The position numbers and the translations under genes are program-made. Below are positions 16,901 through 25,568 of a stretch of DNA of 64,000 nucleotides, in pieces (position 1 is the first letter of the stretch; every line of letters begins with the position of its first letter). This stretch comes from Myxococcales bacterium. GTDB lineage: Bacteria > Myxococcota_A > Polyangia > Palsa-1104 > JAEUJZ01. The notes under the pieces are model-generated. The model did not search any database. It saw only the letters and a list, made by a program, of their open reading frames with translations, and was not told the DNA's origin. The stretch is taken from NCBI GenBank assembly GCA_016794505.1, contig JAEUJZ010000145.1, forward strand, positions 1 to 64,000, written 5' to 3'.

Positions 16901-18083
16901 AGGCCAGCGGCCGGCTACCTCCTCCTGGAGGAATCGTCGCAGGATCCGGCATCAGGCTGGCGCTGTCGTCCCCACCACAGTCGGCTGCACAGTCAAGCTT
17001 GGCCAAGTCAGCCGCGGTCAAGATGTACGGCTTGCCTTGCTTGTCGAAACCCAGCGCGTCGAGCACCTGACCACAGCCTGCCTCGGCTCGACAGGCACCA
17101 CTCGCATCCGAGAGAGCCACCGCGGCAACCACCCCACAGGTTGGATAGGCGACGAGCGCCACGCGCTGTGTACCGGTTGACCACGGGGCAATCTCAAGCC
17201 AGCTGGGACGGGCTCGCAGCGTTCGACGCGAACTTCCAGTTCCGGGCAGATACGGCTGCACCGTCTGCGGGCAGGAATCGGCCGTGCAGTCGCGTCCGGG
17301 GCAATACTGCCCTGTCTCGTCGCAGATGCTGGCGCGAGCCGAGAGCTCAGCCACGCGCTGCAACGACACGATCGACAGATCGCACGAGCCAGCGTTGGCC
17401 GTCACGCCCCAGGCGTTTGCAGAGACACGCGCGCTCGAAGGCCCCGGCTCTGCTGGTGAAAATGTTCGCACATGCGCAGGCAACCGCCCGACGGGCAGGA
17501 AGCCGAAGCCAGGCTTGCCTCCGTGCAGACTGCGCAGGACCGCGTTTCTTACCGGACCGGGAGATCGCTGCTGCACCTCGGCGACAGCAAGCTCACCGCG
17601 AGCGGTGTTGGCGATCAGCGCCGTCAGCATGCGCCGTGAGCACACCGGATGCTTGGTCTCGCACGGTGCCGTCCCCGCTGCGCAGCAGGGATAGTTCACA
17701 TCGCGGCCAGTGGCATAGGCGGCCCGTCGTACCGACGACAAATAATTTTCAACCCGCACTCGGCTGGGTTCGTCTTCGCAAGCAGACAGCGGCAGGACCG
17801 TTGCCCGCGGTGTCGTCGAGGACGCGAAGTCAACCTGGCCGCAGTACGCCGCAAGGTAGCCCTCGGGATCTGTATCCGGGTTGATTCCCTGGGGCAGGCA
17901 GCCATCCACTTCGTAGTCGACGCAGTACAGGGCCATGTCGCTCGGCCGATCGAGTGCCCTGCTGGGCGTCGTAACCGGCGACGGCGAACAGCTGAGCGAC
18001 GAGCCCAGCACCAGACCGGACACAGCGATCCACACGGCCAAGCGAACGCATCGAACAGAAGGCAGCGAAGGCGGGAGCCGCAC
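13977..18083 (-). CDS. Giant cysteine-rich lipoprotein, function unknown
   Basis: A 1368-residue secreted protein beginning with a signal peptide ending LVLGSSLSC, a plausible lipobox, so probably an outer-membrane lipoprotein. It is rich in cysteine pairs (CPGRDCTADSCPQ, CAADCGGDD, CSANTDCGQGYVC, CLSDADCAYLG), the last two resembling short disulfide modules common in myxobacterial surface proteins. Stretches such as RLLVGDAYGGALTIVDLDNA and YVVALDGSVRVVDLD look like beta-propeller blades. Start is GTG at 18083, overlapping the upstream stop by one base (TAGTG), so it is translationally coupled to the 660-residue lipoprotein. I do not recognise the family. Partner and ligand are unknown. Confidence 0.85.
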   Translation of the reverse strand: MRLPPSLPSVRCVRLAVWIAVSGLVLGSSLSCSPSPVTTPSRALDRPSDMALYCVDYEVDGCLPQGINPDTDPEGYLAAYCGQVDFASSTTPRATVLPLSACEDEPSRVRVENYLSSVRRAAYATGRDVNYPCCAAGTAPCETKHPVCSRRMLTALIANTARGELAVAEVQQRSPGPVRNAVLRSLHGGKPGFGFLPVGRLPAHVRTFSPAEPGPSSARVSANAWGVTANAGSCDLSIVSLQRVAELSARASICDETGQYCPGRDCTADSCPQTVQPYLPGTGSSRRTLRARPSWLEIAPWSTGTQRVALVAYPTCGVVAAVALSDASGACRAEAGCGQVLDALGFDKQGKPYILTAADLAKLDCAADCGGDDSASLMPDPATIPPGGGSRPLAYPTHLAIEPQTSRLLVGDAYGGALTIVDLDNAAAAGAHFRGSPRRLSLDFAALPESLRGGQSGTTSIRIAPRTVAGQFAYVVALDGSVRVVDLDREVECETNPDPRFLQQHASDRTRVLPDELNQSNLRRLSCFPNGVTPRNPLAVGPGILPPGVGLAKDVGFVHLDLPSCDVRDAASCPFVPDADPATWRPTIAGQWIGDYAWILGGGGVLTAVQLADACPQPSFRACFPDYGALHRLALLSTRSQYQPNPELDNLPAYTQAIVTRPVDRLMNVRRLAFGRSTQSDASRRTSDISVPLTDSDGVGLPVFTTRIDATAVSFFGSVIDEVGKERRRLLLPAPASYYYLPVDPICDVALKSQADSANLASPGEGLPPEPIRRPVAMVHFTDPANVTTQAWSLEWEGTLPNLSRYSGRILNNGTLTDLSGLYCSYGVEQGDKLRLRGCLSDADCAYLGSTTRCQREPGQGTTPGLCLTNDQADECRRVSQSILAAGAGDTSWPATWERRYRIARAEQQVSLGNDDIGDRLTLDEIAEPESELERESCTNLGDPCQNPVFRPGRSNDALAKKMDGSKVALPVCRITSKSTVPGADRACILSCSANTDCGQGYVCAHSPYEAAEKAAGKNLGPRCLRAPLIHSDTVGRSGTAIGQAEADRIVRACFPDLAPYEVRAGDSFLMVRTSSSGNREAATVTKRAADGSCQRPAVGDPSAKAARFFEPRLRLGPQQSLPDSDARRCASDPNAWISHRVSASPEAEKQPSCQGLYAGSVSLPFFGTVETVRGKSFDLQTTSDPWIRREHELMSSLSLDSPSNQCILTDAAQEAYVGVPSCTSGFCRFPSDHTEVLGVRRVHYESTLGNLVMRVPRVLFDPANKPVPCDSDSKRLCNPERWAVPPDGYVVSVGVRSGQSAYQQQARPQTTDTQQADSLAHSLRTAVSGPGGAVYMVDEGRSGDPTGLRGRILRAIGSIFDAGFLVR

Positions 18084-20065
18084 TATTGCACCTGCTTGGG
18101 AATCGGCAGCCCAATGCGCCCAACCAAGCGGCGATAGCTGGGGCTGCGCGGATCGAGATCGACGACGCCGATCGCGTTGTCGAAAAAGACGCTGACGTAC
18201 GCACGTGGCCCAAGCCCCGGCTGCGCAGCGCCCAGCGGATGCAGACGCAGGCCAGGCTTGGGCGGACAGATGACCCCCCGCGCTGCGGACTCGACGTCGC
18301 TGACATAGGGGTCGGCGCAGGGATCAAGCGCCGCCGACGGATCGTCTTGGCCGAAGTTCAGCGCGATCTTGAACGGACCACGGCCCAGCTGCGTGATGCT
18401 CGTCAGCTCGCCGTGATCGACATCCACCTCGGCCAGCTGGCCAGACAGATAGCACGACACGTACAGCACGTTTTGGCGAACGGTCTCGCCCATGAAGCGG
18501 CGCGGCACCGAGACAAACGCACTGCGCTCGGGGCCCAGACACAGGTTGACGGTGCCCGTGATCTGGTTCAACGGTACGCCTCGCGCACCCCGTGTGCTGG
18601 TATCGAGCGTGACGAGCGCAGGGGGCTGGTAGATGGTTGCAAAGGCGCGGTTGCCTCCTGGCTCAAACTTCAGATCGCGCACGTCCTGATCGAAGACAGG
18701 TGAAAACGAGTCACCGACGCGAAAGCTCAGCCCTGGCACAATCAGCGGAGCCGGCGTCGAGGGATTCTTGGCATCGACCTCGCTTGGGCCGTCCAACCGG
18801 AATGTGTTGATGGTTCCACGCAGGCGCGAGCTGACATACCAAGGCTGACTCAAGTCGCCAGGAATCCGCGGCACCAGGGCAACGGCCCCCGCTCGGCCAA
18901 AACGATCCATGGGGATCAGCGGCGGGTTGGTGACATCCTTCAGCACCGGAGGCACCGGATTCTGCGGATCTTGGCCCAGGTCATAGGCCGAGATCTCGCC
19001 CCGCGCGAGATGCGTCGCAATCAGATACTGATACGGTTGACCGCCCGGCACCGTGCCGCCCATGCCATTGCTCTTCATGCACGGGGTGCCGCGCTTGCGG
19101 TAGGCTCCGTCCCCAATGCAGCCGCGATCGATCTGGATCTCCATCGGCTCGCTGGGCACGCGCAGGCGCGGCTGGGTCCCCAGCTCTGGCTTCATCGGAT
19201 CGATCCAGATTTCGTCAGAAGGCGGCGTTCGCTGAACGCGGTGGCTGTCAGCACACAGGTGCAGCGAATACGGCTGCCCCGGCTCATGCCGAACGCTATC
19301 GCTCTCTAGATCGCCGCAGCTGACTTGCAGCCCGGCGCTCTCGGTTGGCAAGCGGTTCGGACGAAACGGGCGCTTGATGTCGATAAAGGTGATCGAGGGA
19401 TCGCCGCGCACGGCCAAGTACAGCCCGCGGCGCAGCGACTCGCCCTTCGAGAGAGCGGACCAGTTTGACGGATCCTCGGCGAGGATCTGCATGCTGGCAG
19501 GAAAGAAGCCTACCTTCACCGTCTGGTCCGCGATGATGAAGCGCTGCGATTCGCAGTTCACGATGCGCGTGCGCGCATCTGCGCTGTACGTGGTCTGTTC
19601 GTCCTCTAGATCAAACTCGCAGTAGCAGCGATCGTAGTGCGCAGGGGATTTTCCCGTCGCTGCATCGGCTGCATCGGTCGCCTCCACGGTCGTCTGTTTC
19701 TCGATCGTTCCTAGATCAGCACAGTCGACGGCGCGGCCACACTCGTCGTCATTGCTGGGCCCGCGTCCATACTTGCGGTAACAGCTGACAGCATGCTCAT
19801 AGCGCAGCAGATCGATCGAGACCAGCGTCGACCCGCCAAAGGTGCTGTCGGTGTTGGCGTTGGCGACGTAAAGCACGTCTCCCAGCGGATCGATGGCGAC
19901 GGCCCGCGGAAAAAACAGGCAGTGGGCGGGGGGTTCGGTGCTGGTATCGGCCGACTGCCACGGACGGCAAGCCGGGGCAAGCGGAGCGGGAGGCGTGCAG
20001 GCCACAAGACCCAGCCACGCCGCCCCACAAAGTAGAAGGAGCTTATGGATTGGCTTCTTCTTCAA
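18083..20065 (-). CDS. Beta-propeller-like lipoprotein, function unknown
   Basis: A 660-residue lipoprotein with a basic start, KLLLLCGAAWLGLVAC lipobox and Pro-rich linker. The body has propeller-like (YVTN/NHL type) repeats: FFPRAVAIDPLGDVLYVANA, GGSTLVSIDLL, LYLAVRGDPSITFIDIKRPF, YVSSRLRGTINTFRLDG, NVLYVSCYLSGQLAEVDVDH and YVSVFFDNAIGVVDLDPRSP. Cysteines in DECGRAVDCADLG and YCEFD suggest disulfides. The start is TTG at 20065, inside the last codons of the COG1579 gene; no ATG fits the signal peptide. It is coupled to the giant lipoprotein that follows it, so the two probably form a pair at the cell surface. Confidence 0.82.
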   Translation of the reverse strand: MKKKPIHKLLLLCGAAWLGLVACTPPAPLAPACRPWQSADTSTEPPAHCLFFPRAVAIDPLGDVLYVANANTDSTFGGSTLVSIDLLRYEHAVSCYRKYGRGPSNDDECGRAVDCADLGTIEKQTTVEATDAADAATGKSPAHYDRCYCEFDLEDEQTTYSADARTRIVNCESQRFIIADQTVKVGFFPASMQILAEDPSNWSALSKGESLRRGLYLAVRGDPSITFIDIKRPFRPNRLPTESAGLQVSCGDLESDSVRHEPGQPYSLHLCADSHRVQRTPPSDEIWIDPMKPELGTQPRLRVPSEPMEIQIDRGCIGDGAYRKRGTPCMKSNGMGGTVPGGQPYQYLIATHLARGEISAYDLGQDPQNPVPPVLKDVTNPPLIPMDRFGRAGAVALVPRIPGDLSQPWYVSSRLRGTINTFRLDGPSEVDAKNPSTPAPLIVPGLSFRVGDSFSPVFDQDVRDLKFEPGGNRAFATIYQPPALVTLDTSTRGARGVPLNQITGTVNLCLGPERSAFVSVPRRFMGETVRQNVLYVSCYLSGQLAEVDVDHGELTSITQLGRGPFKIALNFGQDDPSAALDPCADPYVSDVESAARGVICPPKPGLRLHPLGAAQPGLGPRAYVSVFFDNAIGVVDLDPRSPSYRRLVGRIGLPIPKQVQ

Positions 20066-20768
20066 GCAGCTTGGCCCAGTAGATGATTCGGTTGCAGTTC
20101 GGGCAGAGTTCGAGAGAGCTGCCGCGCTGCAACACGTTGTAAAGCTGCGGGGGGATATTCATGTTGCAGCCCATGCAGGTGCCGTTTCTTACCGGCACGA
20201 CTGCCATGCCCCGACGCATGCGAATCGTGCCGTACTTGCGCAGGACATCCGGCTTGACCAGCTTGGCGATCTGATCTCGCGTCGCGCGAATCTCCACCTG
20301 CTGTGCCTCTAGCTCACGGAGCTTCTCGGCGATGACTCCGCGCTGCGACTCAACAGCCTGGCGCTCAGCGGTCAGACGGGACTCATGCTCATCGATCTTG
20401 TCGCGTTGCTGAGCCAGTGCCGTCGCCAGCTTCTGCACATCTTCTTGTCGACTGTCCATCTGGCGGCGAGTCGTCTCGACCTCGCGCTGCACGGCATTCG
20501 CTTCGCGCAGGTTCTTGACCTGGGACAGCTTCGACTTGGCGCGGCTCAGTAGCTGTTCCGCGTCTTTCTGATCGTCTTCCTGCGTCTTCCGAAATGCCTC
20601 GGTGTCGAGCAGCTCTTCGCGCTCTTTGGTCAGCAGCTTTTCAAGCTCGCGAAGAGCGAGCTCTGCCGCTCGCAGTTTCTCGGGAAGAGACTTCATGACG
20701 CCATCTATCTCTTGCAGACGAGCATCGTGACGCTGAAGCTCTTCGAGCAGCTTGAGTTGGTCGCGCAA
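20043..20768 (-). CDS. COG1579-type coiled-coil zinc-ribbon protein
   Basis: A 241-residue protein with a long N-terminal coiled coil (about residues 5-165, rich in E/K/Q/R heptads such as LEELQRHDARLQEIDGVMKS) and a C-terminal C4 zinc ribbon. The four cysteines are CMGC near residue 200 and CPNC near 223. This is the COG1579 architecture, whose role is poorly defined and sometimes linked to nucleic acid binding. It lies just downstream of a tRNA gene. Its last 23 bases overlap the start of the 660-residue lipoprotein gene. Confidence 0.88.
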   Translation of the reverse strand: MRDQLKLLEELQRHDARLQEIDGVMKSLPEKLRAAELALRELEKLLTKEREELLDTEAFRKTQEDDQKDAEQLLSRAKSKLSQVKNLREANAVQREVETTRRQMDSRQEDVQKLATALAQQRDKIDEHESRLTAERQAVESQRGVIAEKLRELEAQQVEIRATRDQIAKLVKPDVLRKYGTIRMRRGMAVVPVRNGTCMGCNMNIPPQLYNVLQRGSSLELCPNCNRIIYWAKLLEEEANP

Positions 20769-20824
20769 CGTATGTTCCTCCAGTGCTCGATCGACGTGTG
20801 TGCGTTGTCTTTTTGAGGTATCGG

Positions 20825-20898
<74 letters not shown>

Positions 20899-21055
20899 GA
20901 GGACATCGACCGCCACCTTGGCGGCTTGCGCGGGATCCTGCGCAGCCCCTTTTATTCTGAACACGTGGCGGTATGGGAGGTTTATGCCCCATTCGGAGGT
21001 GCAACGTACCGAATGCGCGTTCGCTTGGCAAGTGCGCGGCTGTGATTTTGTAGGA

Positions 21056-23287
21056 TTACCGGCTGCTCTCGCTGAGACGAGCACGCAAGCTTGTCGGATC
21101 TTGAAGCGGCGCGCTGCAGACCGGTCCGTGACAGACATACGCGACGGCTCCAGCCAAGGCGCCTGACGTGCCACGCCTGTGATGATCGAGCCCATCGGGA
21201 AGAGGCTGCTCAGGATGACAGACCAGCACGGCATGATCGGGGACATAGCACCCATGTGCCGCAGCGACGAGCGCCTGACCTTGCTCGCCCAACGTCCCTT
21301 CGTACGATCGCTTTGGGTCGACGATCACCGTCACAGTCAAGCCATGTCGAAGCAGATCCAGCGCTGCGATCCAGTTCGACAGTCCTACGGGGCCGCGCTG
21401 CGCGGCCTGAAGCCCAGCCTGCAAGGTCTGCGAGGCAATCTGCAGGTACCGCTGCCTTCGATCGGCGACGTCTGATCGCTCGCTCTGCCCCTCTTTTTCG
21501 AAATCGAACAGCCCAGCGAGGCGTATCAGGTTCATGCAGGCAACGCTGACGCCCGACGGAATCGCGCCGTCATGAAAGCTGACTGGGCGCACCGGCAAGC
21601 GCACACCGGCACTCGCCTCGGGGCCCAGGTAAAACAAGCCACGCTCTGGGTCGTAGAAGCGATCGAGCAGAGCGTCCGTGATCTGCATCGCCCGTCGCAG
21701 ATACCCGAGGTCTTGGCTGGCGAACGCCAGATGAATCAGCCCTTCGGCGAGAAACGCATGATCATCCAGCGTCGCGGGCAGCTTGGCCTGCCCGAGCTTG
21801 TATGTGCGCAACAGGCCCCGCGCCTCGTCCCACATGGCCCTCTCGATGAAGTCGGCGATGCGCCGCGCCGACCGGACATAGCGAGGCACCGAGAGCAGAC
21901 GGCCCGCTTCGGCCAGGCCCGTCATCGCAAGGCCGTTCCATCCCGTCAGGACTTTGTCATCCGTTCCCGGCCAAGTGCGCTCGCTGCGGGCGCGCAAAAG
22001 GCGAGAGCGGGCGTCCTGAAGCAGCGCGCGTTCTTCGTCGTTTTCGGGCGAGTGAACCACGTGCAGAATGCTGGCGCCGCCTGGGGCGTGCCCATGTGGA
22101 TCCTGCCAGTTGCCGCCGGGTTTCACGTCATAGCAGCGGGCAAACAAGCGCGCATGCTCGACGGGCAGGACCGCTTCGATCTGCTCGGGCGTCCAGACGA
22201 AAAACTTGCCCTCGACCCCCTCGCTGTCGGCGTCCTGCGCGGCGTATAGGCCGCCTTGGGCGTCGGTAAGCTCGCGCTCCAGCCAAGCGTGCGTCTCGGC
22301 GACAACCTCGGCACAGCGGGCCGCCGCCCGAGCCTCACCATGGGCGAGGTGAATCGCATGCGCCTCGGCAAACAGCCGCAGAAGCTGCGCGTTGTCGTAG
22401 AGCATCTTTTCAAAGTGCGGCACCAACCACTCAGCATCCGTCGAGTAGCGCGCAAAGCCACCGCCGAGGTGATCGTAGATCCCGCCGGCTGCCATCTTGC
22501 CCAGCGTCAGCAACGCAGGCTCGGCCACCTGACGATCGCGGCTGCGACCATAGCCCCGCACAAACAGCGATAGGGCCGTTGGATTGGGAAACTTCGGCGC
22601 CCCGCTGAAGCCACCGCGCAGGCGGTCGATGCGTGGACCGAGTCGCTCAAGAGCCTGCTGCAGAACGTCGGTCCTATGCTCTCTGTTCTCATCGTCTGTA
22701 AGCCCGAGGACGGCGTTGCCGAGTGCCCCGGACTCTGTGGCCGCGCGTCCCTCGAACTCGCGCAGTGCCTCGACCACCTGTCGCGCCTGTGACTGCAAGC
22801 GCTCGCGATCGGTCTTGTAGGCGCTGCGCACAGCGTCCATCACCCGTCGGAACGAAGGTCGGCCATAGGCCTCGTGTGGCGGGAAATACGTGCCGCCATA
22901 GAACGGCTCGCCCGTCGGCAGCAAAAACATCGTCAGGGGCCAGCCGCCGCCTTGGCCAAAGAGCTGCAGCGCATGCTGGTACAGCTGATCGACGTCGGGA
23001 TGCTCTTCGCGATCGACCTTGATGTTGACGAAGTCGCGGTTCATCTGCGCCGCCGTCTCAGCGTCCTCGAAGCTCTCATGGGCCATCACGTGGCACCAGT
23101 GACAGGCCGAATAGCCGATCGACAGCAAGATCGGTCGATCCAGACGCTGCGCGAGCGCAAAGGCATCGCCCCCCCAGGGGAGCCAGTCGACAGGATTGTG
23201 CATGTGCTGGCGCAGATACGGGCTGGTCTCGTCCTTCAGACGGTTTTCGTGCGGCGGCACTGCGTCAGCGGGCTTGCAATCGGGCAT
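21056..23287 (-). CDS. DUF255 thioredoxin-domain protein (YyaL-like)
   Basis: A 743-residue protein with an N-terminal thioredoxin-like DUF255 domain and a C-terminal alpha/alpha-barrel resembling N-acylglucosamine 2-epimerases. The signature opening is RLKDETSPYLRQHMHNPVDW, followed by SIGYSACHWCHVMAHESFED with C62 and C65 as the CxxC pair, then VDREEHPDVDQLY and GGWPLTMFLLPTGEPFYGGT. The barrel part has HFEKMLYDNAQLLRLFAEA and GLYAAQDADSEGVEGKFFVW. ATG at 23287 is preferred over 23302 because GAGG lies seven bases upstream. The family's biochemical role is unsettled. Length is slightly above the usual 680-700. Confidence 0.93.
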   Translation of the reverse strand: MPDCKPADAVPPHENRLKDETSPYLRQHMHNPVDWLPWGGDAFALAQRLDRPILLSIGYSACHWCHVMAHESFEDAETAAQMNRDFVNIKVDREEHPDVDQLYQHALQLFGQGGGWPLTMFLLPTGEPFYGGTYFPPHEAYGRPSFRRVMDAVRSAYKTDRERLQSQARQVVEALREFEGRAATESGALGNAVLGLTDDENREHRTDVLQQALERLGPRIDRLRGGFSGAPKFPNPTALSLFVRGYGRSRDRQVAEPALLTLGKMAAGGIYDHLGGGFARYSTDAEWLVPHFEKMLYDNAQLLRLFAEAHAIHLAHGEARAAARCAEVVAETHAWLERELTDAQGGLYAAQDADSEGVEGKFFVWTPEQIEAVLPVEHARLFARCYDVKPGGNWQDPHGHAPGGASILHVVHSPENDEERALLQDARSRLLRARSERTWPGTDDKVLTGWNGLAMTGLAEAGRLLSVPRYVRSARRIADFIERAMWDEARGLLRTYKLGQAKLPATLDDHAFLAEGLIHLAFASQDLGYLRRAMQITDALLDRFYDPERGLFYLGPEASAGVRLPVRPVSFHDGAIPSGVSVACMNLIRLAGLFDFEKEGQSERSDVADRRQRYLQIASQTLQAGLQAAQRGPVGLSNWIAALDLLRHGLTVTVIVDPKRSYEGTLGEQGQALVAAAHGCYVPDHAVLVCHPEQPLPDGLDHHRRGTSGALAGAVAYVCHGPVCSAPLQDPTSLRARLSESSR

Positions 23288-23333
23288 GGAACAACCTCGC
23301 ATACGACGAAGATACGGCGCTCAGCGCACTCGG

Positions 23334-23745
23334 CTAGGCCCAGCGCCCCAGCAGATAGGCATAGAGCTCATACGCGCACAGCACCAGCATGCTGACCGCG
23401 AGAGCATCCCACAGCACGCGCCGAAGAGGCGTCGGCTGGTCCGCATCGGCATCGATGCGCAGATAGGCGAGCTGCGCGATGAACAACAGCGTGCCATAGC
23501 ACAGGGATCCGACGCGCAGCATGCGCTCCTTGTCGGCATACGCGAAGTAGCCGCGCAGAGGCGCCCGAGAACAAGACGAGCGCGACCAGACCAACCCACA
23601 GCGGGGTGAACAGCAAATACCAGCGCTCGGTGGCCTGCCGCGCTGGCTCGTGCGACGGGGCGTGTGGCGAACGCCTGCCGAGTGCCTCGGGCTTTCGCAC
23701 ACCGGCCGCGGCTGCCATGGACCGCTGCTTCGTCTTTCTGAGCAT
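23334..23745 (-). pseudogene. Frameshifted small membrane protein gene
   Basis: Two overlapping minus-strand frames together encode one plausible three-helix membrane protein. The first, from ATG 23745, gives a basic start and RWYLLFTPLWVGLVALVLFS. It then loses sense, and a second frame takes over near 23560-23580 with YFAYADKERMLRVGSLCYGT, LLFIAQLAYLRIDADADQP and VLWDALAVSMLVLCAYELYA, ending at 23334. A single-base indel near a GGGC run joins them. This may be a real pseudogene, a sequencing or assembly error, or (least likely) programmed frameshifting. The family is not recognised. Confidence 0.5.
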
Positions 23746-23929
23746 GCGCGCTACATACCGCGAAGCGGCGCAAACGGCCACGGGCTCGCTGCTGCAAACC
23801 GACGGCTTGCAGTGCCTGCGCACGCCTTCCGTCTTCATCCGCCGGGAGGGCGCCCCGCGAATCGGTATCGATCTTTAATGCCCCGCACTTCACATCATTT
23901 TGGGTCTTCGTTTTCGCAAACGAGGTCGA

Positions 23930-23935
23930 TATAAT
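23930..23935 (+). promoter_or_regulatory. TATAAT -10 element before the TPR gene
   Basis: A perfect TATAAT lies in a locally AT-rich patch 78 bases upstream of the TPR-protein start. The matching -35 is poor (TTCGTT at 23907-23912, 17-base spacer), so promoter activity is plausible but unproven. Confidence 0.35.
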
Positions 23936-24012
23936 AGGACGCTCCTCTACGCGTACCGGCTGAGGGCTAACTGTGGACGTTCGCTCTGATATTTCGTTCC
24001 GGGAGAGCCGCG

Positions 24013-24393
24013 ATGAATGACCCGATTTGGGCTGAGCTTTCGCGTATCCGCGACCTCATTGGGCAAGGCCAACATGATGAAGCACTGCAGACAGTCATCG
24101 CGCTGCAGCAGACCCTGGAAGGGGTGGCAGGCGCGCAGGCCTTCCTGCTGCGTGGTCTTGCCTTGGCTGGTTTGGGTCAACCCGACCGCGCCGAGCGAAG
24201 TTTTCGCACCGCCTATTCGATCGTTCGCTATGCGCCTCCGACAGAGACCTTGGCCCAGCGCATCCTGGGTGAAGCGGCGGAGCGCATCGGTCGAAAAGAC
24301 GAAGCCATCGCGGCGTATCAAGCCGTGTTGGCCAACAATCCCAACGATGTCACCGCAAAGGCATCGTTAAGCAAGCTACAGCAAGGTAAGTAA
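24013..24393 (+). CDS. Small TPR-repeat protein
   Basis: A 126-residue, probably cytosolic protein with no signal peptide. It contains about three TPR-like helical pairs: IRDLIGQGQHDEALQTVIAL, FLLRGLALAGLGQPDRAERS and ILGEAAERIGRKDEAIAAYQ followed by AVLANNPNDVTAKASLSKLQ, the last close to the TPR consensus. GGGAGAG stands just upstream of the ATG. Such proteins act as protein-protein adaptors; the partner is unknown. The nearest downstream gene encodes a degenerate receiver-domain protein, 276 bases away. Confidence 0.75.
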   Translation: MNDPIWAELSRIRDLIGQGQHDEALQTVIALQQTLEGVAGAQAFLLRGLALAGLGQPDRAERSFRTAYSIVRYAPPTETLAQRILGEAAERIGRKDEAIAAYQAVLANNPNDVTAKASLSKLQQGK

Positions 24394-24669
24394 GCCGCAT
24401 TGCCCAAGCGCTGGCCGCTCGTCAGCAGCGAAGCGGCCATCTGCGTCGAGACACGCCTCGAATCAACAGGTTCAGCCAGTCAGCCAACAACCAATGGGGG
24501 GATTCTCGTCGAGGTCGATCGATGGCTTCCTTACATAGCCTTCTATGAATATTGCTTGACCTCTGGTGGTAAATGCAGGTACCTGTCGCACATGGATTCA
24601 CCGGGCACATCAGCGGATCTAGGCGGTCTGTTCCCGTCACCACGCCTCTCAGCGACGAGAGAAAGCGGC

Positions 24670-25038
24670 ATGACAGGTCCCTCCGCGGTCCTGCTGATTG
24701 AAGACGATCCGGCCATTATCAACAGCGTGGTCAGCAGCCTTGGTGAAGCCGGCTATCCCGCGCTGATCGCGATGGATGGAGACGAGGCCCGCGCGCTGAT
24801 CCAGCGACGCTGCGTCGCTGTGGTGATGTTCAGCTGGCGCTTTATTGTTCAGCTCGGCGGCGGCGAGCTCCTGCGCGAGCTTCGGCAGCGCAGTGCATCC
24901 CGTCACGTGCCCATGATCGTCTTCTCAGCCAACCACGCCGAGCTGATGGAAGCCACGCAGCATGGCGTGCAGGATTACATCCCCAACCCGCTGCGCGGCG
25001 ACGACCTGATCCACGTCGTCGAGGAATACGTCAGCTAG
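24670..25038 (+). CDS. Pseudo-receiver domain protein lacking the phosphoacceptor
   Basis: A 122-residue stand-alone CheY-like domain. The acidic pocket survives as EDD (residues 11-13), and the beta-4 switch residue is present as serine in MIVFSAN. However, the phosphorylated aspartate at the end of beta-3 is replaced by serine (VVMFSWRF, S55), and the conserved lysine of the KP motif is asparagine (YIPNPL, N106). It therefore cannot be phosphorylated in the standard way. ATG 24670 gives an exact receiver N-terminus; the frame is open upstream to 24400 with another ATG at 24592. No histidine kinase is nearby. It probably acts as a protein-interaction module. Confidence 0.8.
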   Translation: MTGPSAVLLIEDDPAIINSVVSSLGEAGYPALIAMDGDEARALIQRRCVAVVMFSWRFIVQLGGGELLRELRQRSASRHVPMIVFSANHAELMEATQHGVQDYIPNPLRGDDLIHVVEEYVS

Positions 25039-25085
25039 GCCCGCCGCCCCGGCTCACGCGCGATATCAAGCGCACAGGCAAGCGT

Positions 25086-25532
25086 CTACTTGCCGGCTCG
25101 CTTCGTCGCAATCGCCAGGCGATGCAGCCCGACGGTCTTGGCTAGCTCCATCACCGAGACCACGCGGCCATGATGGGTCGTCTCGTCGGCCTGGATGATG
25201 ACTTGGGTATCGGGGTTTTCGGCTTTGGCATCGACCAAGAGCTTTTGTAGCTGACTTGCGTCGACGGCCTGACCGCGCACCACCATCTTCCCGTCGGGCG
25301 CCATGGCAATCGTGAGGTCCTTCTTGCTGATCTGAACCTCTTTGGTTGCGCCTTTGGGCAGGTTTACGCGCAGACCACTGCGAGCCCCCGCGTCGGCCAT
25401 CACCGACGACGTGACCATAAAAATAATCAGCAACACCAAGAAAATGTCGGTGAGCGGGGTGATGTTGATCTCGGCGAAGATGCCTTCTTCGTCTCCGACA
25501 TCTCCCTCGCCTGGGACCTTGCCTATCGCCAT
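25086..25532 (-). CDS. exbD: ExbD/TolR family biopolymer transport protein
   Basis: A 148-residue inner-membrane protein of the ExbD/TolR family. With ExbB-type partners it uses the proton gradient to energise TonB- or Tol-dependent processes. The N-terminus has INITPLTDIFLVLLIIFMVT, including the membrane helix and the essential aspartate of the PLTD motif. The periplasmic C-terminal domain contains VIIQADETTHHGRVVSVMEL and AKTVGLHRLAIATKR. It lies 36 bases downstream of the ExbB-like gene in the same operon. A TonB-dependent receptor is encoded at 45.2-47.5 kb; no TonB gene was seen. Confidence 0.93.
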   Translation of the reverse strand: MAIGKVPGEGDVGDEEGIFAEINITPLTDIFLVLLIIFMVTSSVMADAGARSGLRVNLPKGATKEVQISKKDLTIAMAPDGKMVVRGQAVDASQLQKLLVDAKAENPDTQVIIQADETTHHGRVVSVMELAKTVGLHRLAIATKRAGK

Positions 25533-25568
25533 GGCTCTTCCTTGTGATCCATCGTCGGAATGGCTGCG

